In this document: one piece after another, positions 19,651 through 32,800 of the stretch
Layout: each line of letters begins with the position of its first letter
Numbering within the stretch: position 1 is the first letter of the stretch
Origin: Euglena gracilis
Taxonomy: Eukaryota; Euglenida; Euglenophyceae; Euglenales
Assembly (NCBI GenBank): GCA_039621445.1
Contig: CP154954.1
Coordinates: forward strand, 51,191,847-51,255,846
Direction of reading: 5' to 3'
DNA: 64,000 bases
Program-made: the position numbers and the translations under genes
Notes under the pieces: model-generated
Databases searched by the model: none
The model's input: only the letters and a program-made list of their open reading frames with translations
What the model was told of the DNA's origin: nothing

Positions 19651-21432
19651 CTTTGAGTTGCATTTTTTCGAAATGTGTCCCTACCCCCCTGATGTTTGGG
19701 GCTACCGGGATGGGCCGAAAGTTCTCTCCGCAAAGACCCAAATCATTGGGGCACGGGGTCAAAGTGGTGTTTCCCAAGGCTTCTTCATGAGAAGAGATCC
19801 TCTGCCCCAGAAGTGCACTTTTTTCCCTCTGCTGGAAGTTTTCGCTTTTCCAGCTGTCTGACTGCAAGTGGGTGGCCAGTGCTGCCACCTTTCTCAACGA
19901 ACTGAAAGCGTGGGGGAGAGGGCTGACGCCCCCCCAATGAGAAGGAAGTTTTTGTTTGCCGATCTTCGACACCAAACATAAGCAGAAGTGTCACTCTGCC
20001 AAGGATGATTGTCCGTCTCTGTTGACCAGAGCAAAGAAATGCAGACAGGACTGTGAAACGCCTGTGCCCTAGGGCGCTCAGGGGAAGGCAGCTCTGGCAC
20101 GTTTGTGGAAAGCAATATGCCAGTTGTAACCGATTTTAAGAAATCCAAATTTTCCCGGGGGTCGCTCAGATTTGGCGTTGGCCGTCCAAATTTCGTGTTG
20201 GTGAGCACACCCCAGCACACGCTGGGTAGATTGTGGTCGTTTCTGTTGCAAGAGTGCCTCCCCCTCGCTCTCTGGTCAGCGACGTCGCTGCGCTTTGGTT
20301 GAATGGCTCCCCTGGACCGCTGATTTGGCTGGCACATGGAACAATTTCGACACATGTCGTTTGTTTGCAAATTGAGGAACAACCACAGCAGAAAGGGAAA
20401 CCCTATGGGTGATGTGTGGGATGGGGATTCGGCTCCGTTTTCCCCATATGAGGCCTGCCTCCCAGGTGGGTGGGTGGGGGGCAGCCTATCCTACTGTGGG
20501 GGGGGGTGCCCGGCACCCTATAGCACCCACCCCCCCCCCCGGTCGGTAAGAAAAATACTGGAAGGCATCGCTTAAGCCGGGCCCCCCCAATCAATGAATT
20601 TTCGGTTCCTTTTGAGCCGCCCAAAAGGGTTTGCTCACAGGAAGCCCAAAAACCAGCAAGCAAATCATCAAGTATCAATTTATCAGACCCAAAAAAGGGA
20701 CCTGATCAATCCATTTTCAACCTGTTTTTACCCAAAGTTTGTTTCATGCGGCTCCCTATGAAGCAGAAGTTTACAGGTCCAGTCTTCCCTGGTCCGGTTC
20801 GACCCCATGTCCCACCCGTTCACAACTCAAAAACCCCACCCTGGTCAGCCAGCGTCCTTTTTCCCAGACTGTTCTGTGCTGCAATCTTTGGGTCTTTTCT
20901 CGCTTTCCCTGGCTTGTGTGGACGATACCCATGTGCCAGCCGTGAAGACGTCATTTTTGGCGCCTTTTTTGGCATCCGCCGGCACCCTGGCATAGGCTCT
21001 CACGTGTCATGGGTTCCAGCGTCCCTCCCTTGTCGGGCGTGGTGCGATGTGCAGAGTCTGCAAACAGTGCAACTCCCCAACCGCAATTTGGAAACCCCCT
21101 CGTTCAAGTGCACAGGGTTCGCACATTATTGGACCGTAATTTCGGACCTTTATGGGGTGTGACATTTATTTGGACACTACCCAAGAGCGGCTCAGAGAAA
21201 ATTGGCCTTTTTGGGGGTGCGCACTTTTTGGATTCATTTTCGGGCCCTCGGTGGGACGCTTATTTGGGCCTGCGCACCGTTGGGCACTGCGCATTTAAAT
21301 GGAAGGGAGGGTTTAGGTTGGGGATTTCCTCCGCATTTTTGAAATATCAAAACTTTTCATGTTATTCCCTTCATGTTGTTCATCAAAACCTTCATGTTGT
21401 TTGTGCAGTTGAAAATTTGTGAAAACAGTTTT
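19651..21432. other. Region without a supported gene
   Basis: Lower in homopolymers than its surroundings. Reading frames of up to about 140 codons exist at 20746-21162, but indels shift them between copies and a TGA here is TGG in the second copy, so I do not call a gene. A short frame, KWVASAATFLNELKAWG near 19865-19915, is conserved in both copies and could be an exon fragment. Confidence 0.5.
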
Positions 21433-21440
21433 TCCAGTTG

Positions 21441-21767
21441 CACAGGTTTTTTCAGTCGTGGACCCGGGGGGGGGCAGGGTGGGTGGGTCTGGGCGGGCCC
21501 CCCCCCCTGGGGGTCTGTGGGGGGTCCCCCCGGAGAGGGGTGGGATATATTTTTCAGCGCCTTTGGCGCCGAAAATTTTGAAAAGTGCTATTTTTAGCAT
21601 TTTTCGCGATTTTTCGGCCATTTTTGTGGGTCCCCTGGGACCCCCTTAGTTACGCTTCTTGTCTGTTGTTCTTGTCTTGCCTGGGACCTTACGCTTCTTG
21701 CCTGGGACCCCCCCAGGGGGTGGGTGGGTGGGGGGGACCCCTCCCCCCCGGTCTTAAAAAAACCCTG
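21441..21767. mobile_element. hAT-like non-autonomous element (copy 1)
   Basis: 327 bp flanked by the 8-bp duplication TCCAGTTG (21433-21440, 21768-21775). Ends are CACAGGTTTTTTCAG and, inward from the right, CAGGGTTTTTTTAAG. A GCGCC-TTT-GGCGC hairpin at 21557-21569 precedes GAAAATTTT. Confidence 0.75.
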
Positions 21768-21815
21768 TCCAGTTGTTATCCAGTTTATTTTTTGTTTTTC
21801 TTTTAGTGTGGTGAT

Positions 21816-21968
21816 ATATGTATGTATGCATGCATGCATGCATGTATGTATGTATGTATGTATGTATGTATGTATGTATGTATGTATGTATGTATGTATG
21901 TATGTATGTATGTATGTATGTATGTATGTATGTATGTATGTATGTATGTATGCATGTATGTATGTATA
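21816..21968 (+). repeat. (TATG)n microsatellite
   Basis: About 150 bp with several GCATG interruptions at the start and TATATAAAGG after the end. Confidence 0.96.
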
Positions 21969-22029
21969 TAAAGGGATCTGCCCTGTCTGTCAGCATCGTC
22001 GTTGTCATTGTCTGGGCACCCTCCCTTCT

Positions 22030-22160
22030 GGATGGTCCAGCCGGCACTTTTTTCAGCCAGTAGTTGCTCCCAGCCAGGCTACAGACCCTCCTCCATGAGG
22101 TCAAGTGAAAATGTGAAGAGAAAAACGTGGAAAGTGGCGGTGGAGTAAAATGGTGGAAAT
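22030..22160 (+). repeat. GTCCAGCCA-type interspersed repeat
   Basis: GATGGTCCAGCCGGCAC, a T run, CCAGCCAGGCTACAGACC and GAGGTCAAGTGAAAATG. This is the best match to 15240-15410. Confidence 0.5.
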
Positions 22161-22291
22161 AGACAGTTTGGCCAGGGGTTGCCAGGTTGCCACCCGAAAA
22201 CAGGCAAAAAGAATCCATAATTTTGAGTACCCCCCCAAAAAACCCTCAAAAACCCCACATTTGAAACTGTTTTTTTTAAAGGGGGGACGAG

Positions 22292-22683
22292 CAGGGTTTG
22301 ATATAAGGAGGGCGTACATGGTTTAGGTGGGGGGGTGTCCCCCCCCCTCCTGGCCCGCAGGGGGGGTCCAGACCCCCCCCCCCACCTGCCAGGGGGGTCC
22401 GGACCGACCCTCGGGGGGGGGGGGGTTCCCGGGACCCCCCCAAAAAGGGTCAATTTTTTCTTACGGCGCTTTGCGCCGAAAATTTTTTGCATTTTTGGCA
22501 CATTTTTGCCCCAAAAGTGCCCAAAATGGCATTTTTGGTCGTTTTGGGGGGTCAAAAATTTTCGGCCACCCTGACCGCGCACCTGTTTAGGTGGGGGGGG
22601 GTCCCCCACCACTCCCCCCCCCCTCCTGCCCCGCAGGGGGGTCCGGACCACCCCCCCCCCACCTGTCCTTATATCGAACCCTG
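22292..22683. mobile_element. hAT-like element with empty site in the other copy
   Basis: 392 bp with inverted ends CAGGGTTTGATATAAGGA and CAGGGTTCGATATAAGGA, flanked by GGGACGAG on both sides (22284-22291, 22684-22691). The second segmental copy has a single GGGACGAG at 50353-50360 and no element. The interior has C/G runs and the hairpin CGGCGC-TTT-GCGCCG at 22464-22478, followed by GAAAATTTTTT and, about 75 bp on, the inverted AAAAATTTTCGGC. Confidence 0.93.
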
Positions 22684-22915
22684 GGGACGAGCCAGCTCTG
22701 TTTTTCAACCAGCACCATTTTTTTTCGGTCGGCCGGCTGAGGGGTCTTTAAAAGTTCTCGTCCGATTTCCTCTCCTGTTTAAAAGAGGCCCAGCAGCAGT
22801 CAGCATGGAACAACTCGAGCATTTGGGCGAGTCAGGACCTCAAAATTTGCTCTCACAAGACTGACCTCAATTTTTGTGCGGTGCGCCGTGGCACTGCTGC
22901 GTGGGGCGGGTGCGT

Positions 22916-23058
22916 ATAAACCCCCCGCTCAAATAACCTGGCAGGCAGTGGCCGAGTAATTTGGCGGGGAGCTAGGCAAAAAAGACGGCTCCAGTGGCTT
23001 CCCCATTTTAGCACTCCCATTTTAAGGCAAAAGCATTTTACTACGCTGAAAAAAAAGG
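22916..23058. mobile_element. Truncated C-rich fold-back element at the duplication junction
   Basis: Starts TAAACCCCCCGCTCAAATAA as at 50585, but the match stops at 23058 where array 2 begins, so the right arm is missing. Confidence 0.6.
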
Positions 23059-23781
23059 AGGGATATGATTGCCAATGATTCGGCTATCACAACGTGCATC
23101 TGAGGCCGCAACTGGTCAACCAGGGCTGGGGGTCGGGGGGGGGGGGGCGCTGTGGGATGGCAGGGAGGGGTCAGTCGACCTTTTCAGCCAAACGCCAATC
23201 TCGCAAAGGGGATGGGATGAGGCAGAGCCGAGGTGGCAGTGTCTGTGCCACAAAAGGAGCGGAATGACGTGCATTGTTGTCACCCCCCCCCTTTCACCTC
23301 CAGTCCTCCTGCAGCCCCGCCGGGTCGCCCAGAAGGTCCGCATGCCTCGGCCTATCAGTTAATGTTGCTTGGGTTCGCGACCAGTTTGTTGTGACATTTC
23401 GGTGGCTTCGCAGCGCAGCCGGTAGCGTGGCAGTGTGCCGCCCAGTGGCAGAACTGAGCACACCCCAGCGGCCATGGCAAGGAATTGGGCAAGGTGGGGG
23501 AAAGGGAGAATGGGCCTGCCAGGCCCACGAGACGCATTGACTGGAAGTGGGGGGGCGTTGCAGCACCTTCTCCCGTGCAGGTGGCCCCCGGTGCTGCTTT
23601 CTCTGTTCGTTCCCTGCCTGGCCCCTGTGGCAGCCAGCAGTGTGATTTTGGCGGGGAGGGGGTTGCACAGGCTGATGATGGACAGATCAAAGCAGGTGAG
23701 TTCTGAATCGGATGATGGCAGTAACCCTTGGCTGACGCTGGGTCCCAGGGGGCAGGGGAAGGAGGGGGGGGGGGGGGGGGT

Positions 23782-23815
<34 letters not shown>

Positions 23816-26800
23816 AGAACTTGTGGCCCGTGTATCACCGTGTGGGTGCAATTGAAGACAGGCGCTGGAGGCGCTGGTTGTGTTGATGCCCATGAGGACA
23901 CCAATCGGTGCAGGTGAGTTGGATGACCACTGATTATGACCGATTTGTCCCGCTGAGGCCCTGACATTTTGCAGCATGACATCAGGCGGCATAGAAGGTG
24001 GGGAAGTCAGTAACTGCAGCAGTGGCAGCTCCCAGGAACAGCAGCGGAAAGTTTTTTGTGAGAGGTGTGGTCTTTTGGAGCACCCGCATCAGGGTCACGG
24101 AGGGGAGTGTGGGGCGGTGGGTGTTGTGTTCAGGCTGATGATGATCACCAATGGCAGGGATATGATTGCCAATGATTCGGCTATCACAACGTGCATCTGA
24201 GCAAACTGGTCAACCAGGGCTGGGGGTCGGGGGGTGGGATGGCAGGGAGGGGTCAGTCGAGCTTTTCAGCCAAACGCCAATCTCGCAAAGGGGATGGGAT
24301 GAGGCAGAGCCGAGGTGGCAGTGTCTGTGCCACAAAAGAAGCGGAATGACGTGCATTGTTGTCACCCCCCCCCCTTTCACCTCCAGTCCTCCTGCAGCCC
24401 CGCCGGGTCGCCCAGAAGGTCCGCATGCCTCGGCCTATCAGTTAATGTTGCTTGGGTTCGCGACCAGTTTGTTGTGACATTTCGGTGGCTTCGCAGCGCA
24501 GCCGTTAGCGTGGCAGTGTGTCGCCCAGTGGCAGAACTGAGCACACCCCAGCGGCCATGGCAAGGAATTGGGCAAGGTGGGGGAAAGGGAGAATGGGCCT
24601 GCCAGGCCCACGAGACGCATTGACTGGAAGTGGGGGGGGGGGCGTTGCAACACCTTCTCCCGTGCAGGTGGCCCCCGGTGGTGCTTTCTCTGTTCGTTCC
24701 CTGCCTGGCCCCTGTGGCAGCCAGCAGTGTGATTTTGGCGGGGAGGGGGTGCATGGAAGGTGGGGCAGTCAGTAACTGCAGCAGTGGCAGCTCCCAGGAA
24801 CAGCAGCGGGTTTTTTTTTTGTGAGAGGTGTGGTCTTTTGGAGCACCCGCATCAGGGTCACGGAGGGGAGTGTGGGGCGGTGGGTGTTGTGTTCAGGCTG
24901 ATGATGATCACCAATGGCAGGGATATGATTGCCAATGATTCGGCTATCACAACGTGCATCTGAGGCCGCAACTGGTCAACCAGGGCTGGGGGTCGGGGGG
25001 TGGGATGGCAGGGAGGGGTCAGTCGAGCTTTTCAGCCAAACGCCAATCTCGCAAAGGGGATGGGATGAGGCAGAGCCGAGGTGGCAGTGTCTGTGCCACA
25101 AAAGAAGCGGAATGACGTGCATTGTTGTCACCCCCCCCCCTTTCACCTCCAGTCCTCCTGCAGCCCCGCCGGGTCGCCCAGAAGGTCCGCATGCCTCGGC
25201 CTATCAGTTAATGTTGCTTGGGTTCGCGACCAGTTTGTTGTGACATTTCGGTGGCTTCGCAGCGCAGCCGTTAGCGTGGCAGTGTGTCACCCAGTGGCAG
25301 AACTGAGCAAATCCCAGCGGCCATGGCAAGGAATTGGGCAAGGTGGGGGAAAGGGAGAATGGGCCTGCCAGGCCCACGAGACGCATTGACTGGAAGTGGG
25401 GGGGGGGGGCGTTGCAACACCTTCTCCCGTGCAGGTGGCCCCCGGTGGTGCTTTCTCTGTTCGTTCCCTGCCTGGCCCCTGTGGCAGCCAGCAGTGTGAT
25501 TTTGGCGGGGAGGGGGTGCATGGAAGGTGGGGCAGTCAGTAACTGCAGCAGTGGCAGCTCCCAGGAACAGCAGCGGAAAGTTTTTTGTGAGAGGTGTGGT
25601 CTTTTGGAGCACCCGCATCAGGGTCACGGAGGGGAGTGTGGGGCGGTGGGTGTTGTGTTCAGGCTGATGATGATCACCAATGGCAGGGATATGATTGCCA
25701 ATGATTCGGCTATCACAACGTGCATCTGAGGCCGCAACTGGTCAACCAGGGCTGGGGGTCGGGGGGGGTGGGATGGCAGGGAGGGGTCAGTCGAGCTTTT
25801 CAGCCAAACGCCAATCTCGCAAAGGGGATGGGATGAGGCAGAGCCGAGGTGGCAGTGTCTGTGCCACAAAAGAAGCGGAATGACGTGCATTGTTGTCACC
25901 CCCCCCCTTTCACCTCCAGTCCTCCTGCAGCCCCGCCGGGTCGCCCAGAAGGTCCGCATGCCTCGGCCTATCAGTTAATGTTGCTTGGGTTCGCGACCAG
26001 TTTGTTGTGACATTTCGGTGGCTTCGCAGCGCAGCCGTTAGCGTGGCAGTGTGTCACCCAGTGGCAGAACTGAGCAAATCCCAGCGGCCATGGCAAGGAA
26101 TTGGGCAAGGTGGGGGAAAGGGAGAATGGGCCTGCCAGGCCCACGAGACGCATTGACTGGAAGTGGGGGGGGGCGTTGCAGCACCTTCTCCCGTGCAGGT
26201 GGCCCCCGGTGGTGCTTTCTCTGTTCGTTCCCTGCCTGGCCCCTGTGGCAGCCAGCAGTGTGATTTTGGCGGGGAGGGGGTGCATGGAAGGTGGGGAAGT
26301 CAGTAACTGCAGCAGTGGCAGCTCCCAGGAACAGCAGCGGAAGTTTTTTTGTGAGAGGTGTGGTCTTTTGGAGCACCCGCATCAGGGTCACGGAGGGGAG
26401 TGTGGGGCGGTGGGTGTTGTGTTCAGGCTGATGATGATCACCAATGGCAGGGATATGATTGCCAATGATTCGGCTATCACAACGTGCATCTGAGGCCGCA
26501 ACTGGTCAACCAGGGCTGGGGGTCGGGGGGTGGGATGGCAGGGAGGGGTCAGTCGACCTTTTCAGCCAAACGCCAATCTCGCAAAGGGGATGGGATGAGG
26601 CAGAGCCGAGGTGGCAGTGTCTGTGCCACAAAAGGAGCGGAATGACGTGCATTGTTGTCACCCCCCCCCCCTTTCACCTCCAGTCCTCCTGCAGCCCCGC
26701 CGGGTCGCCCAGAAGGTCCGCATGCCTCGGCCTATCAGTTAATGTTGCTTGGGTTCGCGACCAGTTTGTTGTGACATTTCGGTGGCTTCGCAGCGCAGCC

Positions 26801-29800
26801 GTTAGCGTGGCAGTGTGTCGCCCAGTGGCAGAACTGAGCAAACCCCAGCGGCCATGGCAAGGAATTGGGCAAGGTGGGGGAAAGGGAGAATGGGCCTGCC
26901 AGGCCCACGAGACGCATTGACTGGAAGTGGGGGGGCGTTGCAGCACCTTCTCCCGTGCAGGTGGCCCCCGGTGGTGCTTTCTCTGTTCGTTCCCTGCCTG
27001 GCCCCTGTGGCAGCCAGCAGTGTGATTTTGGCGGGGAGGGGGTTGCACAGGCTGATGATGGACAGATCAAAGCAGGTGAGTTATGATGGCAGTAACTCTT
27101 GGCTGACGCTGGGTCCCAAGGGGCAGGAGAGGGCAGCACTTTTGGGGGTATCACCGTGTGGGTGCAATTGAAGACAGGCGCTGGAGGCGCTGGTTGTGTT
27201 GATGCCCATGAGGACACCAATCGGTGCAGGTGAGTTGGATGACCACTGATTATGACCGATTTGTCCCGCTGAGGCCCTGACATTTTGCAGCATGACATCA
27301 GGCGGCATAGAAGGTGGGGAAGTCAGTAACTGCAGCAGTGGCAGCTCCCAGGTACAGCAGCGGAAGTTTTTTTGTGAGGGGTGTGGTCTTTTGGAGCACC
27401 CGCATCAGGGTCACGGAGGGGAGTGTGGGGCGGTGGGTGTTGTGTTCAGGCTGATGATGATCACCAATGGCAGGGATATGATTGCCAATGATTCGGCTAT
27501 CACAACGTGCATCTGAGGCCGCAACTGGTCAACCAGGGCTGGGGGTCGGGGGGGTGGGATGGCAGGGAGGGGTCAGTCGAGCTTTTCAGCCAAACGCCAA
27601 TCTCGCAAAGGGGATGGGATGAGGCAGAGCCGAGGTGGCAGTGTCTGTGCCACAAAAGGAGCGGAATGACGTGCATTGTTGTCACCCCCCCCCTTTCACC
27701 TCCAGTCCTCCTGCAGCCCCGCCGGGTCGCCCAGAAGGTCCGCATGCCTCGGCCTATCAGTTAATGTTGCTTGGGTTCGCGACCAGTTTGTTGTGACATT
27801 TCGGTGGCTTCGCAGCGCAGCCGTTAGCGTGGCAGTGTGTCACCCAGTGGCAGAACTGAGCAAATCCCAGCGGCCATGGCAAGGAATTGGGCAAGGTGGG
27901 GGAAAGGGAGAATGGGCCTGCCAGGCCCACGAGACGCATTGACTGGAAGTGGGGGGGGGGGGCGTTGCAGCACCTTCTCCCGTGCAGGTGGCCCCCGGTG
28001 CTGCTTTCTCTGTTCGTTCCCTGCCTGGCCCCTGTGGCAGCCAGCAGTGTGATTTTGGCGGGGAGGGGGTGCATGGAAGGTGGGGAAGTCAGTAACTGCA
28101 GCAGTGGCAGCTCCCAGGAACAGCAGCGGAAAGTTTTTTGTGAGAGGTGTGGTCTTTTGGAGCACCCGCATCAGGGTCACGGAGGGGAGTGTGGGGCGGT
28201 GGGTGTTGTGTTCAGGCTGATGATGATCACCAATGGCAGGGATATGATTGCCAATGATTCGGCTATCACAACGTGCATCTGAGGCCGCAACTGGTCAACC
28301 AGGGCTGGGGGTCGGGGGGGGTGGGATTGCAGGGAGGGGTCAGTCGAGCTTTTCAGCCAAACGCCAATCTCGCAAAGGGGATGGGATGAGGCAGAGCCGA
28401 GGTGGCAGTGTCTGTGCCACAAAAGGAGCGGAATGACGTGCATTGTTGTCACCCCCCCCCCTTTCACCTCCAGTCCTCCTGCAGCCCCGCCGGGTCGCCC
28501 AGAAGGTCCGCATGCCTCGGCCTATCAGTTAATGTTGCTTGGGTTCGCGACCAGTTTGTTGTGACATTTCGGTGGCTTCGCAGCGCAGCCGTTAGCGTGG
28601 CAGTGTGTCGCCCAGTGGCAGAACTGAGCACACCCCAGCGGCCATGGCAAGGAATTGGGCAAGGTGGGGGAAAGGGAGAATGGGCCTGCCAGGCCCATGA
28701 GACGCATTGACTGGAAGTGGGGGGGGCGTTGCAGCACCTTCTCCCGTGCAGGTGGCCCCCGGTGCTGCTTTCTCTGTTCGTTCCCTGCCTGGCCCCTGTG
28801 GCAGCCAGCAGTGTGATTTTGGCGGGGAGGGGGTTGCACAGGCTGATGATGGACAGATCAAAGCAGGTGAGTTATGATGGCAGTAACTCTTGGCTGACGC
28901 TGGGTCCCAAGGGGCAGGAGAGGGCAGCACTTTTGGGGGTATCACCGTGTGGGTGCAATTGAAGACAGGCGCTGGAGGCGCTGGTTGTGTTGATGCCCAT
29001 GAGGACACCAATCGGTGCAGGTGAGTTGGATGACCACTGATTATGACCGATTTGTCCCGCTGAGGCCCTGACATTTTGCAGCATGACATCAGGCGGCATA
29101 GAAGGTGGGGAAGTCAGTAACTGCAGCAGTGGCAGCTCCCAGGTACAGCAGCGGAAGTTTTTTTGTGAGGGGTGTGGTCTTTTGGAGCACCCGCATCAGG
29201 GTCACGGAGGGGAGTGTGGGGCGGTGGGTGTTGTGTTCAGGCTGATGATGATCACCAATGGCAGGGATATGATTGCCAATGATTCGGCTATCACAACGTG
29301 CATCTGAGGCCGCAACTGGTCAACCAGGGCGGGGGGGGGGGGGGGGGGGATGGAAGGGAGGGGTCAGTCGAGCTTTTCAGCCAAACGCCAATCTCGCAAA
29401 GGGGATGGGATGAGGCAGAGCCGAGGTGGCAGTGTCTGTGCCACAAAAGAAGCGGAATGACGTGCATTGTTGTCACCCCCCCCCCTTTCACCTCCAGTCC
29501 TCCTGCAGCCCCGCCGGGTCGCCCAGAAGGTCCGCATGCCTCGGCCTATCAGTTAATGTTGCTTGGGTTCGCGACCAGTTTGTTGTGACATTTCGGTGGC
29601 TTCGCAGCGCAGCCGTTAGCGTGGCAGTGTGTCACCCAGTGGCAGAACTGAGCAAATCCCAGCGGCCATGGCAAGGAATTGGGCAAGGTGGGGGAAAGGG
29701 AGAATGGGCCTGCCAGGCCCACGAGACACATTGACTGGAAGTGGGGGGGGGCGTTGCAGCACCTTCTCCCGTGCAGGTGGCCCCCGGTGGTGCTTTCTCT

Positions 29801-32800
29801 GTTCGTTCCCTGCCTGGCCCCTGTGGCAGCCAGCAGTGTGATTTTGGCGGGGAGGGGGTGCATGGAAGGTGGGGAAGTCAGTAACTGCAGCAGTGGCAGC
29901 TCCCAGGAACAGCAGCGGAAGTTTTTTTGTGAGAGGTGTGGTCTTTTGGAGCACCCGCATCAGGGTCACGGAGGGGAGTGTGGGGCGGTGGGTGTTGTGT
30001 TCAGGCTGATGATGATCACCAATGGCAGGGATATGATTGCCAATGATTCGGCTATCACAACGTGCATCTGAGGCCGCAACTGGTCAACCAGGGCTGGGGG
30101 TCGGGGGGGGTGGGATGGCAGGGAGGGGTCAGTCGAGCTTTTCAGCCAAACGCCAATCTCGCAAAGGGGATGGGATGAGGCAGAGCCGAGGTGGCAGTGT
30201 CTGTGCCACAAAAGAAGCGGAATGACGTGCATTGTTGTCACCCCCCCCCCTTCACCTCCAGTCCTCCTGCAGCCCCGCCGGGTCGCCCAGAAGGTCCGCA
30301 TGCCTCGGCCTATCAGTTAATGTTGCTTGGGTTCGCGACCAGTTTGTTGTGACATTTCGGTGGCTTCGCAGCGCAGCCGTTAGCGTGGCAGTGTGTCGCC
30401 CAGTGGCAGAACTGAGCAAACCCCAGCGGCCATGGCAAGGAATTGGGCAAGGTGGGGGAAAGGGAGAATGGGCCTGCCAGGCCCACGAGACGCATTGACT
30501 GGAAGTGGGGGGGGGCGTTGCAGCACCTTCTCCCGTGCAGGTGGCCCCCGGTGGTGCTTTCTCTGTTCGTTCCCTGCCTGGCCCCTGTGGCAGCCAGCAG
30601 TGTGATTTTGGCGGGGAGGGGGTGCATGGAAGGTGGGGAAGTCAGTAACTGCAGCAGTGGCAGCTCCCAGGAACAGCAGCGGAAAGTTTTTTGTGAGAGG
30701 TGTGGTCTTTTGGAGCACCCGCATCAGGGTCACGGAGGGGAGTGTGGGGCGGTGGGTGTTGTGTTCAGGCTGATGATGATCACCAATGGCAGGGATATGA
30801 TTGCCAATGATTCGGCTATCACAACGTGCATCTGAGGCCGCAACTGGTCAACCAGGGCTGGGGGTCGGGGGGGTGGGATGGCAGGGAGGGGTCAGTCGAG
30901 CTTTTCAGCCAAACGCCAATCTCGCAAAGGGGATGGGATGAGGCAGAGCCGAGGTGGCAGTGTCTGTGCCACAAAAGGAGCGGAATGACGTGCATTGTTG
31001 TCACCCCCCCCTTTCACCTCCAGTCCTCCTGCAGCCCCGCCGGGTCGCCCAGAAGGTCCGCATGCCTCGGCCTATCAGTTAATGTTGCTTGGGTTCGCGA
31101 CCAGTTTGTTGTGACATTTCGGTGGCTTCGCAGCGCAGCCGTTAGCGTGGCAGTGTGCCGCCCAGTGGCAGAACTGAGCACACCCCAGCGGCCATGGCAA
31201 GGAATTGGGCAAGGTGGGGGAAAGGGAGAATGGGCCTGCCAGGCCCACGAGACGCATTGACTGGAAGTGGGGGGGCGTTGCAGCACCTTCTCCCGTGCAG
31301 GTGGCCCCCGGTGCTGCTTTCTCTGTTCGTTCCCTGCCTGGCCCCTGTGGCAGCCAGCAGTGTGATTTTGGCGGGGAGGGGGTTGCACAGGCTGATGATG
31401 GACAGATCAAAGCAGGTGAGTTATGATGGCAGTAACTCTTGGCTGACGCGGGGTCCCAGGGGCAGGAGAGGGCAGCACTTTTGGGGGTATCACCGTGTGG
31501 GTGCAATTGAAGACAGGCGCTGGAGGCGCTGGTTGTGTTGATGCCCATGAGGACACCAATCGGTGCAGGTGAGTTGGATGACCACTGATTATGACCGATT
31601 TGTCCCGCTGAGGCCCTGACATTTTGCAGCATGACATCAGGCGGCATAGAAGGTGGGGAAGTCAGTAACTGCAGCAGTGGCAGCTCCCAGGTACAGCAGC
31701 GGAAGTTTTTTTGTGAGGGGTGTGGTCTTTTGGAGCACCCGCATCAGGGTCACGGAGGGGAGTGTGGGGCGGTGGGTGTTGTGTTCAGGCTGATGATGAT
31801 CACCAATGGCAGGGATATGATTGCCAATGATTCGGCTATCACAACGTGCATCTGAGGCCGCAACTGGTCAACCAGGGCTGGGGGTCGGGGGGGGTGGGAT
31901 GGCAGGGAGGGGTCAGTCGAGCTTTTCAGCCAAACGCCAATCTCGCAAAGGGGATGGGATGAGGCAGAGCCGAGGTGGCAGTGTCTGTGCCACAAAAGAA
32001 GCGGAATGACGTGCATTGTTGTCACCCCCCCCCCTTTCACCTCCAGTCCTCCTGCAGCCCCGCCGGGTCGCCCAGAAGGTCCGCATGCCTCGGCCTATCA
32101 GTTAATGTTGCTTGGGTTCGCGACCAGTTTGTTGTGACATTTCGGTGGCTTCGCAGCGCAGCCGTTAGCGTGGCAGTGTGTCGCCCAGTGGCAGAACTGA
32201 GCACACCCCAGCGGCCATGGCAAGGAATTGGGCAAGGTGGGGGAAAGGGAGAATGGGCCTGCCAGGCCCACGAGACGCATTGACTGGAAGTGGGGGGGGG
32301 GGCGTTGCAGCACCTTCTCCCGTGCAGGTGGCCCCCGGTGGTGCTTTCTCTGTTCGTTCCCTGCCTGGCCCCTGTGGCAGCCAGCAGTGTGATTTTGGCG
32401 GGGAGGGGGTGCATGGAAGGTGGGGCAGTCAGTAACTGCAGCAGTGGCAGCTCCCAGGAACAGCAGCGGAAAGTTTTTTTGTGAGGGGTGTGGTCTTTTG
32501 GAGCACCCGCATCAGGGTCACGGAGGGGAGTGTGGGGCGGTGGGTGTTGTGTTCAGGCTGATGATGATCACCAATGGCAGGGATATGATTGCCAATGATT
32601 CGGCTATCACAACGTGCATCTGAGGCCGCAACTGGTCAACCAGGGCTGGGGGTCGGGGGGTGGGATGGCAGGGAGGGGTCAGTCGACCTTTTCAGCCAAA
32701 CGCCAATCTCGCAAAGGGGATGGGATGAGGCAGAGCCGAGGTGGCAGTGTCTGTGCCACAAAAGGAGCGGAATGACGTGCATTGTTGTCACCCCCCCCCT

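Larger units (their letters stand above)
9530..23058 (+). repeat. Large segmental duplication, copy 1
   Basis: About 13.5 kb matching 37899-50726 nearly throughout. Both copies start just after the same truncated terminal array unit (CCCCAGCAGCCATATC). Homology ends at GAAAAAAAAGG near 23058, where array 2 begins in this copy but unique sequence continues in the other. Differences are mostly substitutions, homopolymer length changes, microsatellite length, a transposon present only here (22292-22683) and a 440-bp stretch replaced by a T tract in the other copy. Confidence 0.95.

Noticed and set aside
20746-21162. A 138-codon ORF and its 202-codon counterpart at 48886-49494
   Set aside because: Indels between the copies shift the frame, one copy has an added stop, and the product has no recognisable motif. 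It is probably chance.
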